From Gammaproteobacteria bacterium UBA7449 (lineage in GTDB: Bacteria > Pseudomonadota > Gammaproteobacteria > Pseudomonadales > Pseudohongiellaceae): DNA of 53,674 nucleotides. The notes below the pieces were generated by a model. The model saw only the letters and a program-made list of their open reading frames with translations. It was not told where the DNA came from and did no database searches. Position 1 is the stretch's first letter. Every line of letters starts with the position of its first letter. The stretch is from contig DLPV01000011.1 of the NCBI GenBank assembly GCA_002477465.1, positions 1 through 53,674 on the forward strand, read 5' to 3'. Positions 1-8,631 of the stretch are shown here, piece by piece. The position numbers were made by a program, and so were the translations under genes.

Positions 1-45
1 GAAGGAATCGAACTCAATTTAATTTTGTCATTGAGGTTCGTACCT

Positions 46-1098
46 GTGTCTTTCCAAAAGAAACTAACCAGTAGCCGTCCTGGGCTGACCCTGTCGCTTG
101 GCGCGGCGCTTTTCATACTACCCATTCTAGTGCCATTGCCTGGACTTGCCGAAACACAGGATTTTAATGGCTTGAACGAGCGGATCCTGAAGCAGACCAC
201 AGCGCTGGATCAGCAGGAATCTCAATTGGGGCGCTATCACATGTCACTGGCTGAACCGCTCCACACCCTGGCCCGCATTCAATTGCAGGCGAACCGCTTT
301 GACGACGCCAGGGGCAACGCGGATAGAGCCCTGCAGATAATTCGCTGGTCTGATGGCCTCGAGTCTCCGCTGCAATTCGAGTTTCTCCAGCTAGTCATCG
401 AAATAGAGATGGCCCGGAACAATTGGGATGACATCGATGAAAAGATAAAACATTACACCTGGCTCTTAAGCAACAAATACCAGGGGGACTCTATATCCCG
501 GCTTCGGCACATGCAGTGGTTAGTTGATGTACACGCCGGTGGCGCTGCGCGCGATGAAAAGGAACGGCGAGCCTATCACCTTATACAATCAACTGGCATC
601 AATGAGGTCGCAGTGCAGTACGCCCAGGTTCAGGGTCTGACTGCCGAGCCGCTCTATGCGAACCTGTTGTTCTCGCTCTCCAGAGCCTATCACCGGGAAA
701 ATGAAGGTATCCGCCAGCGGGGCAGTGTGAGTTACAGATTACGGGAACTGTATCCAGGCCTGCATATTCTGGAGGACCGGGATGTCGCTATCGCCAAACG
801 CTATCGCTTCGGCCTTGAGAAGCTGGAAATGCTGCGCGATGCAGTGAGCACATCACCTGCGTTCGATACAGAGGCGGTGCTACTCAGTGAATTTTATATA
901 GCCGCCTGGAATGAACTCTATGGACAGGAGGAAGACCTTAAAGCCTCGCTGCTGCGCATAGATAATTTTCATACCCATTCCGCAATCAGCAAAGAGCGAA
1001 TCATGCGTCTGTTTGAGCTGCGCGCCAAGTTACCTCAGCATCGTTTGGTGCTTGATGCAGACTACCTGAGTAATGATCTTGTCAGCGCTGGTGACTAG
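46..1098 (+). CDS. Exported protein of unknown function with TPR-like helices
   Basis: About 350 residues. I do not recognise the family. The N-terminus has basic residues, a hydrophobic stretch (LSLGAALFILPILVPLPG) and a plausible signal-peptidase site after GLAET, so the protein is probably exported. The rest is helix-rich; a stretch near residues 65-105 (LAEPLHTLARIQLQANRF, then a dense Arg/Asp/Ala helix) reads like tetratricopeptide helices. I chose the GTG at 46 because GAGG at 32-35 sits 10 bases ahead of it. A TTG at 25 is also in frame, and no stop separates the reading frame from the left window edge, so the start is uncertain. It converges on the TauD-like gene that ends 43 bases downstream. 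Function unknown. Confidence 0.6.
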   Translation: MSFQKKLTSSRPGLTLSLGAALFILPILVPLPGLAETQDFNGLNERILKQTTALDQQESQLGRYHMSLAEPLHTLARIQLQANRFDDARGNADRALQIIRWSDGLESPLQFEFLQLVIEIEMARNNWDDIDEKIKHYTWLLSNKYQGDSISRLRHMQWLVDVHAGGAARDEKERRAYHLIQSTGINEVAVQYAQVQGLTAEPLYANLLFSLSRAYHRENEGIRQRGSVSYRLRELYPGLHILEDRDVAIAKRYRFGLEKLEMLRDAVSTSPAFDTEAVLLSEFYIAAWNELYGQEEDLKASLLRIDNFHTHSAISKERIMRLFELRAKLPQHRLVLDADYLSNDLVSAGD

Positions 1099-1141
1099 CA
1101 TGTTCAGACTAACAGGCACCTGCTCGACAGGGTGAGTCTGC

Positions 1142-2116
1142 CTAATCAAACAGTGACGCCAGCACCCGGCGCTTACCCTGGAACGGGCGGCGGCCGTGCA
1201 TGACCAGAAAGTTGTCTACCAGCGCAATATCCCCGGTTTGCCAGGGCAGATCGAAGGTGAGCTCTTCGCCGGCGTCGCACACAATGCGCATATCACTCTC
1301 GGCAATTGCCTGGCCATCGCCGAAGCTCACCGATTTGCTGGCCTGATTACGGGCGTCCTGCCAGCCACGGAAAGCGGCAATAAGCTGATTGAAAAATACG
1401 CGCCGACCGTCGTCGAGCCTGCGGATTGCAGGTAAAGCTGATGTGGTAGCTCGCAGGCTGTCATCGACCAACCATTCAAAGCCGTAACCAAGGGCCGACA
1501 GCCGCGCTTCCGCCTCTGCCTTGGTCGCTACGGACAGAGTGCTGTGCCAGGAGCGTCCCTGTCCAGACGCCAGGTCAGCGCTGGCGGGCATGACGTTGGT
1601 GTAGCGCACCCCCTCTTGCTCGCAGCGGCTGACGAATTCTGGCGCACGCTCTTCCAACACCGAAAGCACGGCATCGGATCGGCACAGCGGCGTCGCGCCA
1701 CCACTGCTGGGCGCCAATTCGCAGTAGAACATCAGCTTACTTGGATAAACCGGGGTCTGAGCCATTTCATGGTGGAGATAGATTTCCACTTCCGGTGGCG
1801 CTTCATTGGCCGTAAACACTCGCTCCGTGCGATTCTTGCGTACTGCATTGGACAGCGACTCAGCGTAGCTGAAATTTGCCAGCCCCAGGCTCTGCACCAC
1901 CCTATCGAAATCAAGGTCTGAGCGAGCGGGCAAGCCGCGAAACAAAATGGCGCCTCGCTCTGCTAACTGCTCAAGCAGCAACTGTTGGTTCGCCTGCACC
2001 CAGGCCGCTACTGCGTCAATATCCTGAAGCTCAGCTTCAGCCTGATAGATGAGGGGAAAACTGGTCCCGTGGTTAAGTTGCTGCGCAAGCGCGACTTCAT
2101 GTACGGCTGGAATCAT
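1142..2116 (-). CDS. TauD/TfdA-family Fe(II)/2-oxoglutarate dioxygenase
   Basis: About 324 residues, the usual length for the TauD/TfdA and clavaminate-synthase-like family, which oxidise small molecules with non-haem iron, O2 and 2-oxoglutarate. Visible marks are the N-terminal RGAILFRGLP segment, the facial-triad His and acidic residue in YLHHEMAQTPVYP, and the distal His and 2-oxoglutarate-binding Arg in the C-terminal VMHGRRPFQGKRRVLAS. The frame is open to 2179, but that would overlap the upstream aldo/keto reductase; the ATG at 2116 lies four bases after that gene's stop and fits the family start. Last gene of a four-gene leftward operon with a sugar-type symporter and two NAD(P)-dependent oxidoreductases, so its substrate is probably an intermediate of that pathway. 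Exact substrate unknown. Confidence 0.85.
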   Translation of the reverse strand: MIPAVHEVALAQQLNHGTSFPLIYQAEAELQDIDAVAAWVQANQQLLLEQLAERGAILFRGLPARSDLDFDRVVQSLGLANFSYAESLSNAVRKNRTERVFTANEAPPEVEIYLHHEMAQTPVYPSKLMFYCELAPSSGGATPLCRSDAVLSVLEERAPEFVSRCEQEGVRYTNVMPASADLASGQGRSWHSTLSVATKAEAEARLSALGYGFEWLVDDSLRATTSALPAIRRLDDGRRVFFNQLIAAFRGWQDARNQASKSVSFGDGQAIAESDMRIVCDAGEELTFDLPWQTGDIALVDNFLVMHGRRPFQGKRRVLASLFD

Positions 2117-2120
2117 GGTC

Positions 2121-3098
2121 TTAATCGTATATTGGATAAAAGGTATTGAAGGCGGCTTCGCAGAATACCGCGGGGTCATTAAAACGACGGTTGCTGTTTA
2201 ATGCCGAAATTGCCTGCATTTCTTCTGCGCTCAGCTCAAAGTCAAAAAGCGCAAGATTTTCTTTTAATCGCTCCTTGCGCGCAGTCTTTGGAATGATCGC
2301 GGTGCCTCTCTGTACACCCCAGCGCAACACAACCTGCGCTGGTGTCTTGCCCAATCTCGCCGCCGCTATTTTCACTGCATCCGTTTCCAGCACAGACTCA
2401 TTCTCCGCCGCCATATCCAGTGAGACATAAGACAGTGCGCCCAAGGGAGAGAAGGCCGTCACCGTTATGCCGTAATCCTGTGCCAGCTTGATCAGTCGTT
2501 CCTGAGAGAGGTAGGGATGCGCTTCAACCTGAAGCACTTCGGGCTTTTGTTTGGCATAGGCCATGAGGTCATGTAACAGGGCCGAGTTGTAGTTACACAC
2601 CCCGATGTGCTTGACCAGGCCAGACTCTTTCAAGTCTTCCATGGCAGCCCAGGTCTGGTGCAGAGGAACCGGGTCGATTTCCATGCGCGGCGCTTCGGCA
2701 TCCGGATCAAAAAACCACTCCGGCGGATATCGCTCATCGAAGTCGACAAACTTCAGGGCTATGGGAAAGTGAATCAGGTACAGATCAAGATAGTCGAGAC
2801 CGAGGTCCGAGAGCGTCTTTTCGCAGGCCGCACGCACATGTTCGGGCCTATGGTAAGTGTTCCAGAGTTTCGACGTCACCCACAGTTCTTCACGCTGGCA
2901 CAGACCCGCGGCCAATGCAGATTTGATGCCCTCACCGGCTTCTTTTTCATTGCCATAGTCTGCTGCGCTATCTAGGTGGCGGTAACCGGCCTCTACAGCA
3001 GCATGCACCAGATTAGCCGTATCCGGCTTATCGATCTTCCACAAACCAAATCCGACCGCGGGCAAATTATCACCGCCGAGGGCAAAACTGGATGGCAT
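2121..3098 (-). CDS. Aldo/keto reductase (aldose/xylose reductase type)
   Basis: 325 residues, a cytosolic NAD(P)H-dependent (beta/alpha)8 barrel that interconverts aldehydes or ketones and alcohols. The catalytic tetrad is visible: Asp and Tyr in HLDSAADYGNE, Lys in VTSKLWNTYH and His in LYLIHFPIAL. The cofactor-binding end carries IIPKTARKERLKENL, the usual K-x-x-x-x-R region. The long loop after the active-site His (FDERYPPEWFFDP) is typical of the xylose/aldose reductase branch. GGAGAA lies about five bases before the ATG. It is followed closely by the TauD-like gene and preceded by a 108-base gap after the Gfo/Idh/MocA gene. Probably part of sugar or polyol breakdown; substrate not determined. 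Confidence 0.9.
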   Translation of the reverse strand: MPSSFALGGDNLPAVGFGLWKIDKPDTANLVHAAVEAGYRHLDSAADYGNEKEAGEGIKSALAAGLCQREELWVTSKLWNTYHRPEHVRAACEKTLSDLGLDYLDLYLIHFPIALKFVDFDERYPPEWFFDPDAEAPRMEIDPVPLHQTWAAMEDLKESGLVKHIGVCNYNSALLHDLMAYAKQKPEVLQVEAHPYLSQERLIKLAQDYGITVTAFSPLGALSYVSLDMAAENESVLETDAVKIAAARLGKTPAQVVLRWGVQRGTAIIPKTARKERLKENLALFDFELSAEEMQAISALNSNRRFNDPAVFCEAAFNTFYPIYD

Positions 3099-3206
3099 AA
3101 AATTCTCCTTGGACTAAATTACTTCACAACCACTTACTGCGATGGTCGTCCCAACAATTTGCACTTTAACGTAAGCAACAAATCACTCTGTCTGCTTACC
3201 GACAAA

Positions 3207-4439
3207 CTACCAGGCTAACACGTCAGCCAGACCCTGTGCTGTCGCGTAGTCTTTCGCTGCGACTACTTCGCCAGTCGCAGCGGAATGCTGGGCAGCGCTC
3301 GCCACCAGCATGGCCCAGAGACCCTGCTCGCAGGTCGCGCTGTCCTGCGCCTTGCCTTCCAGCTGATCGATAAAGGCCTCATGTTCGAAAAAAGTCGCGC
3401 CATGATGCCCGCTGGGTTCAATTGGGTCGGGATAAGTCACATCAAGCCCGGTATAGGCGGGATGACCCGCCACCTCAACCATGATGCTGGCCTTGGAACG
3501 TGTGCCCGCTGTAAAACTGGACCGCTCCGTGGCCAGGATGCGCCCTTTCTCGCCGGTGACGCCTAGCTCTTCATACAGTTCCTGGCTGAACATATTGAGC
3601 GTGAAACTGGCTTTCACCCCATTGCTGTACCGCATTACTACCAGGGCATGATCATCGATGTCTGACTGCCTGCCCTCGTATTCAAAGTCGACAAAATTGA
3701 CCGCTTGACCGCTCATGGCATACACGGTTTCCACCCGAGCGCCTGCCATCAGGTTAATCAAATCGAAATAATGGCAGCACTTCTCAACCAGTGTGCCGCC
3801 GGAGTACTCGTTGAACTTGTTCCACTGTTTCACCTTGTCGAGAAACGGCGGACGATACTCACTCATGGTCACAGTCTTGATGGCGCCGAGGCTGCCCTGC
3901 TGTTTCACTTCGTGGAATGCATCCAGGTACTGCGACTTGTAGCGATACTGCATGCCGAGCTGAATTATGCCGGGATAGTCCTGCGCCAGCAGCAGCATGG
4001 ACCGGGCATCCTGCAAGCGAGTAGCCATGGGCTTTTCAATAAACAGCGGCTTGCCGCTGTGTTTAATCTGCTGCAGCACATCGAAGTGTGTGAAGTTCGG
4101 TGTACAAATAAAGATCGCGTCGACTTCAGGATCGGCGCAGCCGGTTTGCAGATCCTGGTAGACCTGAAAAGGCTGTGCTGAATATTTTGCGAATTCCTCT
4201 TGCGCGAGACTAATGCTGTTAGCATCAACATCATAAACACCGTGGATTCGCGCCCGCCCCAACAGCGTGGCCACACGCATGTGTTCCCGACCAATCATGC
4301 CGCATCCGACTATCAGCAACTTAAAACCGGGCTCACCCTGAGCGCTATAGTCTTTGACGCGTTCGGCGCGCTCAGTGGAAGTTTCGTTGTAGAAGTGACT
4401 GCGGGTCATTGCTTTTTGTTTCTCATCATTATTTCTCAA
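3207..4439 (-). CDS. Gfo/Idh/MocA-family NAD(P)-dependent oxidoreductase
   Basis: About 400 residues. The N-terminal Rossmann fold is seen in LLIVGCGMIGREHM (GxGxxG-like) after a roughly 35-residue polar leader, and the family motif EKP follows in LFIEKPMATRL, whose Lys is the usual catalytic residue. The second domain carries the H-x-x-x-x-x-N pattern (CCHYFDLINLM). Family members oxidise or epimerise sugars, inositols and related polyols. The frame begins at a TTG that overlaps the TGA stop of the upstream symporter (TTGA at 4436-4439), suggesting translational coupling; an ATG at 4409 is an alternative start that removes ten residues. Product and substrate are not resolvable from sequence alone. 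Confidence 0.88.
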   Translation of the reverse strand: MRNNDEKQKAMTRSHFYNETSTERAERVKDYSAQGEPGFKLLIVGCGMIGREHMRVATLLGRARIHGVYDVDANSISLAQEEFAKYSAQPFQVYQDLQTGCADPEVDAIFICTPNFTHFDVLQQIKHSGKPLFIEKPMATRLQDARSMLLLAQDYPGIIQLGMQYRYKSQYLDAFHEVKQQGSLGAIKTVTMSEYRPPFLDKVKQWNKFNEYSGGTLVEKCCHYFDLINLMAGARVETVYAMSGQAVNFVDFEYEGRQSDIDDHALVVMRYSNGVKASFTLNMFSQELYEELGVTGEKGRILATERSSFTAGTRSKASIMVEVAGHPAYTGLDVTYPDPIEPSGHHGATFFEHEAFIDQLEGKAQDSATCEQGLWAMLVASAAQHSAATGEVVAAKDYATAQGLADVLAW

Positions 4440-6151
4440 GCCCGTACTTTGAGCGGCGCCGGTTCACGGGTGGTAAACCAGAACCAGCCCATGGCATTAA
4501 GCAGAAACAGCAATCCCAGCAGGGGTAAGAACAGCTCACTGATACCGCCTACCAAGCCGACCGGTGAAAACAGCAGATACAAAGCGACCACGCAGGATAA
4601 CAGCGTGACCGCACAGGGGATGGCGAAGCGCCACGGAGTTAAGTCCACCAGCTCACGGGTATGATAGCTCCATTCCTGCTCGCGCGGCTTGATTGCGCCG
4701 AGGGACAGCATGATCGCAATCTCCACCACGAACAGAATCGCGTAAAGATGCAGAAAATGAATATTGATCTGCTCATTGAGCACGAACTGAAACAGTCCGT
4801 ATGCCAGGATGTGAAACACAATCACAATCTTGGCGCCAAGTGCAGGTACCCGCCTGGTAAACAGGCCCACGATCACGATGGCAATGACGGGAATATTATA
4901 GAAACCAGTAAAGATACGAATGATCTGCCACAGCCCCTCAGGTGCATATTGCAGCAGCGGGGCTACTATAAAAGAGAACAGGGCTATTACCACGCTGGCA
5001 CGTTTGGCGACGGCTACCATTTCTTTATCGCTGAGCGCATCACCCTTCAGCGGTGCGTAAACATCCAGGCAGAACAGCGTGGCAGCGCTGTTGAGCAGAG
5101 AATTGAAGGAGCTGAATACTGCGCCCAGCAGCACTGCGAGAAAGAAGCCAGTGGCATAGACCGGCAACACATCCCGGATCAACTGGGGATAGGCAAGGTC
5201 TATGGAATCCAGCTGATCTCCGTATAGATGGTATGCAATGACACCCGGCACCATCATCAAAAATGGCACCAGTACTTTAAAAAAGCCGGAAAACAATACG
5301 CCCTTCTGTCCTTCGGCCAGATTCTTGGCACCCAGGGTTCGCTGAATTACATACTGATTCGTGCACCAATAAAACAGGTTTGCGAACACCATGCCGGTAA
5401 ACAGTGTAGCAAACGGCGTAGGGTCGGCCCCAGAACCAATCGCATTCAGTTTTTCCGTGTCGGTGGTAACGACGATCTCCATGCCCCGCAGGATGCTGCC
5501 CTCCCCCAGCGCGGAAAACCCCAGCAGCGGTACTGCCGTGCCAATGAGCAGCAGTCCAACACCGTTAAGGGTATCTGACACCGCTACTGCTCTCAGCCCG
5601 CCAAAGATGGCATAGAGAGCGCCGATGCAGCCTATCGCTATAATGGTGATGACTAGCCCGGTGCTATAACTCACCGCCAGCAGATTGGGTACATCGAACA
5701 GCTGCAGCACGGCAATGGAACCCGAATAGAGCACACCCGGAATGGTGACCAGGCCATAGCCCACCATGAACAGCACTACCGTCATCCGGCGCACGCCATC
5801 GTCAAATCGGTCACACAAAAACTCGGGCAGGGTAGTAAAGGCACCAGCGAGATAACGCGGCAGGAAAATAAAGGCCATACATACCGTGGCGAAGGCCGCC
5901 GTCACTTCCCATGCCATACTGCTGAGATTGAATCCGTAGGCGGAGCCATTCAGTCCAATGAGCTGCTCGGCGGACAGATTGGTAAGCAGCAGGGAGCCGG
6001 CAATGAACACAGCGCTGAGCCCGCGGCCCGCCAGGAAATACCCATCCCTGGTGCTGACCTCGCCACGGGTCTTGCGATAGGACACATAGGCCACCAACGC
6101 CATAAAAAAGACGCAGCTGCCCAGAGTCAGGCTAAGGTCAGAGGTACTCAA
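4436..6151 (-). CDS. Sodium:solute symporter, SglT/YidK-like (SSF family)
   Basis: 571 residues with about 13-14 hydrophobic segments, so an inner-membrane secondary transporter. LLLTNLSAEQLIGLNG near residues 55-70 is characteristic of the SglT/YidK sugar branch of the sodium:solute symporter family, and the FLPRYLAGAFTTLPEFLCDR region follows as in that family. It probably takes up a sugar or polyol with Na+. Starts at TTG 6151 with GGAAG about seven bases ahead. First gene of the leftward operon; its stop overlaps the next gene's start by four bases. The 204-base gap to the divergent hydrolase gene must contain the promoters for both directions. Confidence 0.92.
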   Translation of the reverse strand: MSTSDLSLTLGSCVFFMALVAYVSYRKTRGEVSTRDGYFLAGRGLSAVFIAGSLLLTNLSAEQLIGLNGSAYGFNLSSMAWEVTAAFATVCMAFIFLPRYLAGAFTTLPEFLCDRFDDGVRRMTVVLFMVGYGLVTIPGVLYSGSIAVLQLFDVPNLLAVSYSTGLVITIIAIGCIGALYAIFGGLRAVAVSDTLNGVGLLLIGTAVPLLGFSALGEGSILRGMEIVVTTDTEKLNAIGSGADPTPFATLFTGMVFANLFYWCTNQYVIQRTLGAKNLAEGQKGVLFSGFFKVLVPFLMMVPGVIAYHLYGDQLDSIDLAYPQLIRDVLPVYATGFFLAVLLGAVFSSFNSLLNSAATLFCLDVYAPLKGDALSDKEMVAVAKRASVVIALFSFIVAPLLQYAPEGLWQIIRIFTGFYNIPVIAIVIVGLFTRRVPALGAKIVIVFHILAYGLFQFVLNEQINIHFLHLYAILFVVEIAIMLSLGAIKPREQEWSYHTRELVDLTPWRFAIPCAVTLLSCVVALYLLFSPVGLVGGISELFLPLLGLLFLLNAMGWFWFTTREPAPLKVRA

Positions 6152-6355
6152 TGACTGCTTCCGCTATTTATTGTTTGTTGTTTTAGTAGTATTACTTTGC
6201 TGGTGTTAGCTCGCTGATGCTGGCGTTGAAGCAAGGTTCTCAGACAGCTACAGCGCGGACCGCCGCCATTCTATCGCAAAGCAGCGCGTTCTGGTCATTC
6301 CTTTTATCTGTGTTAGGATTCTGCAGTTCAATCTATCGAGTTTTGTGAGGTTGCA
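6152..6355. promoter_or_regulatory. Divergent intergenic promoter region
   Basis: This 204-base gap separates the leftward symporter operon from the rightward hydrolase operon, so it should carry both promoters. I see ribosome-binding sites on each side (GGAAG before the TTG at 6151 on the minus strand, GAGG before the ATG at 6356 on the plus strand) but no pair of -35 and -10 boxes good enough to place with confidence. The part near 6170-6200 is T-rich on the plus strand. Confidence 0.4.
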
Positions 6356-7294
6356 ATGACAACAGCCATCGGGTCCCGACTAACTACTTCTGCTGCCGCG
6401 CTGGCGCTTTTAGCTGCAGCCTTTCTGACCGGCACCGCGTCCGCCCAATCCATAATGGAGCGGGTTGAGCATAAATATGCAGACAACGATGGCGTGTCTA
6501 TTCACTATGCCAAGACGGGCAGCGGCCCCCTCATGGTCTTTATTCACGGCTTCCCTGACTTTTGGTACACCTGGCACCACCAAATGGAAGGCCTGGCAGA
6601 TCGCTATACGGTGGCGGCGTTGGATACTCGCGGTTACAACATGAGTGACAAGCCCGAAGGTGTAGCAAACTATGACATGGCCATGCTTACCGCCGACGTT
6701 GCTGCAGTTATTGAAGCGGAGGGTCAGGACAGCGCGGTAATCGTGGGCCACGACTGGGGTGGCGGTATCGCCTGGAGCTTCGCTGCCGGCTATCCGCAGA
6801 TGACCGAACGCCTGATCATCATGAACCTGCCTCACATCAAGGGGCTGCAAAGAGAGCTGGCCACGCTGGGTCAACAGCATGAAAACTCTCAGTATGCGCG
6901 CAATTTCCAACAGCCCGATTCCCACGAGAATATAAGCCCAGCGGGTCTGGCAATGGCTCTGTCCCGGGGTGATGCGGCGCTTCAGGAGATTTATCTGGAG
7001 GCATTCGAAAACTCCAGCGCCGATGCCATGATGAACTACTACCGCGCCAACTACCCACGTGCTCCCTACGAGGGTGGACCCTGGGCCGAGCTGCCGAGAA
7101 TTCAGGCACCGGTACTGCAGTTCCACGGACTCAATGATACGGCACTGCTTGCGCCCGCGCTGAATAACACCTGGGAAGAGCTGGACCAGGACTGGACGCT
7201 GGTCACTATTCCCGGTGTGGGCCACTGGCCTCACCATGAAAAGCCAGAGATGGTGACCAATATGATAAGGGCCTGGCTGAGCCTGCATGAGTGA
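6356..7294 (+). CDS. Secreted alpha/beta-hydrolase, epoxide-hydrolase-like
   Basis: 312 residues. The first 30 form a Sec signal peptide ending TASA-Q, so the enzyme should act in the periplasm or outside. The alpha/beta-hydrolase core shows the oxyanion HGxP motif (HGFPDFWYTWHH), an aspartate nucleophile in GHDWGG (about residue 133) and the catalytic His in GVGHWPHHEKP (about residue 290). An Asp nucleophile with HGFP and a tyrosine-rich cap (MMNYYRANYPRAP) fits epoxide hydrolases, with haloalkane dehalogenases and fluoroacetate dehalogenases as relatives. Its stop overlaps the GTG of the next gene (GTGA, 7291-7294), so it is translationally coupled to the DAO-type flavoprotein. The natural substrate is unknown. 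Confidence 0.85.
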   Translation: MTTAIGSRLTTSAAALALLAAAFLTGTASAQSIMERVEHKYADNDGVSIHYAKTGSGPLMVFIHGFPDFWYTWHHQMEGLADRYTVAALDTRGYNMSDKPEGVANYDMAMLTADVAAVIEAEGQDSAVIVGHDWGGGIAWSFAAGYPQMTERLIIMNLPHIKGLQRELATLGQQHENSQYARNFQQPDSHENISPAGLAMALSRGDAALQEIYLEAFENSSADAMMNYYRANYPRAPYEGGPWAELPRIQAPVLQFHGLNDTALLAPALNNTWEELDQDWTLVTIPGVGHWPHHEKPEMVTNMIRAWLSLHE

Positions 7295-8580
7295 AACCCA
7301 GTTTTCCTGACTACAGACTGCGCTGCGGCTGGAATGCGCTGCTTTCGAGGCGAGAACCTGCCCCGGCACTAAGCACCGACATCGACTCCGACGTTGCTAT
7401 TATCGGCGCTGGTTACACTGGCATCGCCATCGCCAAACGCTGGCAGACACATTATCCTGACCAGTCTGTCGCCCTGATCGATTCCAGTGAAATTGGCGAG
7501 GGCAATCCCGGCCGCAACTCGGGCTTCCTGCTGGAAACTGCCCTGGCAGAAGATGCGGACGCGGCCAACCTGGATCGAATGCGCCGCAGCAATGCGATGA
7601 TTGCAGCGACCCTGCAGGACATCTTGCAGGATATTGAAGACTCCGGCGCTAGCGTAGACATCGCCCGCGCGGGCACCTATCGCGCCGCCGCCAGCGACAT
7701 TGGCGCACGCTCAATCGCTCGCTACGAGGCGTTTCTGCAGGCCTCCGAACTTCCTTATGAAAAGCTGACCAAAAGCGACCTTCAGCAGCGCATTGGCAGC
7801 AGTTATTTTCAGGAAGGCCTGTACTCACCCCACTGCTATCTGGCGCAGCCCGCCCAGCTCATCCGAGCGCTATTCGCTGCCCTGCCCGATACCGTGTCAT
7901 GCTTTGAGAACACACCGGCGCTGAGTATTGAAAACCGCAGCAGCAGGTGGCTTGTCACCACTCCCAAGGGCAACATCCAATGTGACACGCTATTCCTGGC
8001 CAACAATGCTTTCGCCAAATCCCTGGGCATCGGCCAGTCTCAGCTGGTGGCCATGTATACCTATGCGGGGCTCACGCCCGCACTGCCAGAGTCCCTGCAT
8101 TCACAACTCGGCTCTGACAGTAATTGGGGCCTACTGCCAACCCATCGCCTGGGCAGCACCTTGCGCCGTACTGTTGATCAGCGCCTGCTGATTCGCTCTT
8201 TTCACGATTATGAGCATGAGGCCAGCAGCAGTCATGTCAGAGACTCCCTTACTCGCAGGATGCACGCGCGCTTTCCTCAGCTTAAAGGTATCTCGCTGGA
8301 GTCAGTCTGGGGCGGCGCGGTAGGTTTCACTTACAATGGTGGACTGGTTTGGGGAGAAGAAAAGCCGGGTCTATTTGTATCTGCCGGGTGTAATGGCGGC
8401 GGCACCGTCAAAGGCACACTGCTCGGTCGGCTTTTGGCAGACCTGGCCGTCGGCGCTGACGTGCCAGATGTCACTGATTTATTCGGCAAAGCGAGCTGGA
8501 TGCCGCCAGAGCCAATTCGCGCGCTCGGCTTCCATATCACTTCGCAGCTGGAACAGTGGGCCGGGCGAGCCGAAATGTAA
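7291..8580 (+). CDS. FAD-dependent oxidoreductase, DAO/PuuB-like
   Basis: 429 residues. The dinucleotide fold VAIIGAGYTGIAIAKRW sits about residues 34-50, followed by a GRNSGF motif (NPGRNSGFLLE) typical of the gamma-glutamylputrescine oxidase-like branch of D-amino-acid-oxidase-type flavoproteins. The C-terminal FAD-contact segment is VSAGCNGGGTVKGTLLGRLLAD. These enzymes oxidise primary or secondary amines and amino acids. Begins with GTG overlapping the hydrolase stop and is followed by the NhaC gene, so hydrolase, amine oxidase and antiporter likely form one transcript. Substrate unknown. Confidence 0.85.
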   Translation: MKPSFPDYRLRCGWNALLSRREPAPALSTDIDSDVAIIGAGYTGIAIAKRWQTHYPDQSVALIDSSEIGEGNPGRNSGFLLETALAEDADAANLDRMRRSNAMIAATLQDILQDIEDSGASVDIARAGTYRAAASDIGARSIARYEAFLQASELPYEKLTKSDLQQRIGSSYFQEGLYSPHCYLAQPAQLIRALFAALPDTVSCFENTPALSIENRSSRWLVTTPKGNIQCDTLFLANNAFAKSLGIGQSQLVAMYTYAGLTPALPESLHSQLGSDSNWGLLPTHRLGSTLRRTVDQRLLIRSFHDYEHEASSSHVRDSLTRRMHARFPQLKGISLESVWGGAVGFTYNGGLVWGEEKPGLFVSAGCNGGGTVKGTLLGRLLADLAVGADVPDVTDLFGKASWMPPEPIRALGFHITSQLEQWAGRAEM

Positions 8581-8631
8581 TCCTGTGTGCAGATATACTT
8601 TAATCGAGCTAAACAAGAATTAGCCGTCGCC

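Noticed and set aside
1105..1140. Hairpin CAGACT/AGTCTG between the first two convergent genes as a terminator
   Set aside because: The stem is broken by a six-base bulge and there is no T-run.
6410..7369. 319-codon minus-strand frame across the hydrolase gene
   Set aside because: Shadow of the alpha/beta-hydrolase, whose motifs are unmistakable; the opposite translation has no family features.
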